Origin: Chloroflexota bacterium | GTDB lineage: Bacteria > Chloroflexota > Dehalococcoidia > Lucifugimonadales > JACPCL1 | Reading direction: 5' to 3' | Assembly: GCA_016210395.1 (NCBI GenBank) | Contig: JACQUI010000158.1 | Coordinates: 1-7,980, forward strand | Length of the DNA: 7,980 nt | Shown here: positions 6,192 through 7,980 of the stretch, in pieces | Numbering within the stretch: position 1 is the first letter of the stretch | Layout of the letters: each line of letters starts with the position of its first letter | The notes under the pieces: model-generated | Seen by the model: only the letters and a program-made list of their open reading frames with translations | The model's database searches: none | What the model was told of the DNA's origin: nothing | Program-made: the position numbers and the translations under genes

Positions 6192-6222
6192 TTGAAAGAG
6201 GGGTAGCCGCCTCTGGTAGAAT
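6192..6222 (+). promoter_or_regulatory. Possible promoter for the HAD hydrolase
   Basis: TAGAAT at 6217-6222 is preceded by TGG, forming an extended -10. TTGAAA at 6192-6197 could serve as -35, but the 19-base spacer is long. It lies in the comF-HAD divergent spacer about 48 bases before ATG 6271. Confidence 0.35.
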
Positions 6223-6270
6223 AGTGCCGGATGACACACAGCGTTCCCCTACGGAAAGAGTCCGTGGGAC

Positions 6271-6981
6271 ATGAGGACAATCGTGATCAAAGCGGTCTTC
6301 TTCGATTTCTATGGCACCCTGGGCAGGTTCTTTCCTCCACGCGAGCAGGTGCAGGCCAAAGCCCTTTCCGCATTCGGCTACACGGTGGCCCGCGACGGCC
6401 TGGTCCGTGGCTACGCCCTGGCCGACGAGTTCATGGGCCATGCCAACGCGGGCGACCAGCCCATGAACCGGCTCCAGGGCCAGGCCAGGCTGGACTTCTT
6501 CGCCCAGTACGAGCAGATCATCCTGCGAGAGGCGGGGGTGGACGTAGACCTGGCGACCGCCCGCCGCGTTTGGGCCAAGGTGCAGGAGCAGCCCTACGGC
6601 ATGGCCCTGTACGACGATGCCATCCCCACGCTCCAGGTCCTCAAAGAGCGGGGGCTGATCCTGGGTCTTCTCAGCAACATCGGCAGAGAGTCCAGGCAGC
6701 TCACCGACACCCACGGCCTGACGCCCTACCTGGACTTCGCAGTCACCTCAGCCGAGATCGGCAGCAACAAGCCGCACCCGCCCATGTTCCTGGCTGCCCT
6801 GGAGCGCGCGGGCGTCCAGCCGCAAGAGGCGCTGCACGTAGGCGACTCGTACGTCTCGGATGTCCAGGGGGCGCGCAACGTGGGCATCAACGCGGTGCTG
6901 GTGGACCGCGAGGGCGTGAACGGGAACGCCGGCGACTGCCCGAAGATACGCGGGCTGATGGAAGTAGTGGACTATGTGTGA
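6271..6981 (+). CDS. HAD-superfamily hydrolase (phosphatase- or dehalogenase-like)
   Basis: The 236-residue protein shows all four HAD motifs: I, VFFDFYGTL with nucleophile D12; II, LLSNIG with S135; III, K167 in GSNKPHPP; IV, HVGDSYVSD with D192 and D197. A helical cap of about 100 residues (20-120) is inserted after motif I, as in subfamily I enzymes. The residue two after the nucleophile, usually the general acid/base Asp in phosphatases, is Tyr14, as seen in haloacid dehalogenases and some other HAD families, while motif IV is phosphatase-like. It is a soluble enzyme; the substrate cannot be predicted. ATG 6271 follows a weak purine-rich site. The gene is divergent from comF, and its end overlaps the start of a possible 32-codon gene. 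Confidence 0.92.
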   Translation: MRTIVIKAVFFDFYGTLGRFFPPREQVQAKALSAFGYTVARDGLVRGYALADEFMGHANAGDQPMNRLQGQARLDFFAQYEQIILREAGVDVDLATARRVWAKVQEQPYGMALYDDAIPTLQVLKERGLILGLLSNIGRESRQLTDTHGLTPYLDFAVTSAEIGSNKPHPPMFLAALERAGVQPQEALHVGDSYVSDVQGARNVGINAVLVDREGVNGNAGDCPKIRGLMEVVDYV

Positions 6982-7072
6982 AACACTGGAGCGCGCCCGG
7001 TGCCGTGGCAACCCCGCCTTTATTGGATTCACGTGCCGCACCATGATGGACTACGAAAACGCGGAGGGCTGA
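6974..7072 (+). CDS. Possible short protein overlapping the HAD stop (32 aa)
   Basis: An ATG at 6974 overlaps the HAD stop (6979-6981) in another frame and opens a 32-residue frame starting MCETLERARCRGNPAF and ending MMDYENAEG. The overlap would permit translational coupling, and ggaag lies upstream. I do not recognise the sequence, it has three cysteines and no clear motif, and frames of this size arise by chance. Confidence 0.25.
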   Translation: MCETLERARCRGNPAFIGFTCRTMMDYENAEG

Positions 7073-7345
7073 AGTAACTTTTGAGGAGAGGTGCACGAAG
7101 CCATGACGGATGTAGACAATGAGGTAGCATACGGGGGAGTCGCTTGGAGCCACAATTTCCTAAAGGCCATGCTTTGGAAGACATCGGCCCTGGCCCAGCT
7201 CCCCAAAGGTCGCGGAGAGGTCGGCCACGAGGCCGCGACGTAACAGCAGCCGCAGGCGCTGCCGCCGCATATCGCCAGGCTCCGGGAGCAGACAGTCCGT
7301 TGGCGGCGGGGTTATGGGAGGAATCCTATCAGGAGATTCGGCTGG
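6982..7345. other. 364-base stretch without a confident gene
   Basis: Apart from the two short frames listed above (6974-7072 and 7103-7243), I see no conserved gene here. Near the right end, 7321-7339 can form an imperfect hairpin (gaatcct/agga..ttc around atc) just past the dGTPase-like stop, but it has no T-run and is not a convincing terminator. Confidence 0.5.
7103..7243 (+). CDS. Possible small protein with strong ribosome site (46 aa)
   Basis: ATG 7103 is preceded by gaggagaggtg (7083-7092), a strong ribosome site, and opens a 46-residue frame beginning MTDVDNEVAYGGVAWSHNF. It contains LKAMLWKTSALAQLPKGRG and ends GHEAAT. The residues are mixed amphipathic/basic, with no signal peptide or transmembrane segment. 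The same frame stays open after the TAA at 7241, beginning with an Arg/Pro-rich stretch (PQALPPHIARLREQ), which could be the rest of a gene broken by the stop or chance. I do not recognise the family. It converges with the dGTPase-like gene. Confidence 0.35.
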   Translation: MTDVDNEVAYGGVAWSHNFLKAMLWKTSALAQLPKGRGEVGHEAAT

Positions 7346-7980
7346 CTATCCCTCCAAGATCACATCCAGCACAGATCCCATTCCATGCCCAGTAATCCGT
7401 TGATGTATTACCAGAGCTTGGGGTTCAGTCATGCCAGCTATCATGTCAGCGACAATCCTTGCCAATTGCGGGTCAGATGGAGTCCCAAGCAATTCAATCT
7501 CCTCACGGTAAAGGGTTGGGAATGCCTTCAAGTTCCCAGAAGTCCCCTCCTGCATAAAGGAATCAAATAGGTCTTGAATGATGCGACGTTGCCCTATTTG
7601 TTGAGTGAGTAAAGGCGGCGTTTCGATTACGTAGTACCAACTCAGCTCTTTCAGTATCGCGATTTCTTGGAGCAGTTCCTCGTCTTGCTCCACCCTTCTC
7701 GGGTTTGAAGCATCCGGAATTCTCAGCTTTATGCCACCCATTACGTAGCGGCCAATAAGCAAGGAAGTAAGGGTCTTCAGAGCGGCCCGTTGGCTTCTTG
7801 ATCCGTCATAGGGTTCTGTAAGGGGGCTGAAAATGAAAGCGAGGTCAAGTACCCGACGGACTGCCCTTTGAAGATCGTCTTGCGAAGGAGCCTTGCGTTT
7901 TTCTTTTTCCCACCTCCTGTAGGTTTGATCTACGAAGCGGTCTATTTCCTCCGTTTGCAAGATCAACCGATTCAGGGGAA
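7346..7980 (-). CDS. dGTPase / HD-family dNTP triphosphohydrolase, C-terminal part, cut by window edge
   Basis: The frame is open to the right edge (its in-window TTG at 7966 is not a true start), so at least 210 residues of a longer protein are seen. The last 110 residues match the C-terminal HD-associated domain of dGTPases: LLQEIAILKELSWYYVIETP, then GQRRIIQDLFDSF and the signature RIVADMIAGMTEPQALVIHQ. The metal-binding HD motifs lie outside the window. Family members hydrolyse dGTP or other dNTPs to the deoxynucleoside and triphosphate; some serve nucleotide homeostasis, and some act as antiphage dNTP-depletion enzymes. The upstream RWEKEKRKAPSQDDLQ region is charged and helical. GC is about 45-53% in sampled lines, lower than the HAD, comF and sucC genes, hinting at acquisition. 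Family call is strong, substrate and role unknown. Confidence 0.82.
   Translation of the reverse strand, partial: PLNRLILQTEEIDRFVDQTYRRWEKEKRKAPSQDDLQRAVRRVLDLAFIFSPLTEPYDGSRSQRAALKTLTSLLIGRYVMGGIKLRIPDASNPRRVEQDEELLQEIAILKELSWYYVIETPPLLTQQIGQRRIIQDLFDSFMQEGTSGNLKAFPTLYREEIELLGTPSDPQLARIVADMIAGMTEPQALVIHQRITGHGMGSVLDVILEG

Noticed and set aside
5397..6206. 269-codon + frame opposite comF
   Set aside because: Antisense to comF, which has eight paired cysteines and a PRPP loop; Leu/Ala/His-rich shadow.
6231..7046. 271-codon + frame overlapping the HAD gene, and the minus frame 6082-6714
   Set aside because: Both are shadows of the HAD and comF genes, which show intact motifs in their own frames; compositions are low-complexity Arg/Gly/Pro-rich.

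Overview
The window looks like a piece of a GC-rich bacterial chromosome with ordinary housekeeping genes, into which two lower-GC accessory genes have been placed. The core genes (sucC, sucD, comF, a HAD hydrolase) are GC-rich with GC-ending codons. A Chloroflexota-like or other environmental bacterium is plausible, but the taxon cannot be fixed from this sequence. There is no rRNA, CRISPR array, transposase or integrase in view.

Layout. From the left edge to 4642 every gene is on the minus strand, so transcription runs tRNA-Ser(UGA) > sucC > helicase-nuclease > sucD. The two succinyl-CoA ligase subunits, normally adjacent, are separated by about 3 kb. The gap holds one 860-residue gene: an SF2 helicase with XPD/DinG-like C-terminal motifs but no Fe-S cysteine cluster, a helical linker, and a C-terminal PD-(D/E)XK nuclease-like domain. 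Its base composition is near 50% GC in hand-counted lines, and the segment is flanked by an imperfect 14-bp direct repeat (13/14), so it looks like an acquired insertion. It is the most interesting part of the window and a candidate single-gene genome-defence or DNA-processing system. The function is inference; the domains are visible in the sequence.

From 4886 to 7243 lies a mixed stretch: a SnoaL-like/ester-cyclase-family protein (+), a shared stem-loop, a convergent comF gene (-), then a divergent HAD-family hydrolase (+) followed by two short possible genes. The right edge carries the C-terminal part of a dGTPase/HD-family triphosphohydrolase (-), again of lower GC than its neighbours. 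Such enzymes may be housekeeping or antiviral.

How the genes relate. SucCD make or use succinyl-CoA in the TCA cycle, and sucD now depends either on read-through across the inserted gene or on its own promoter. ComF, HAD and SnoaL-like genes show no obvious shared pathway. The helicase-nuclease and the dGTPase-like gene are about 4.3 kb apart and separated by core genes, so they are not an operon; both could nevertheless belong to a defence-rich accessory gene pool.
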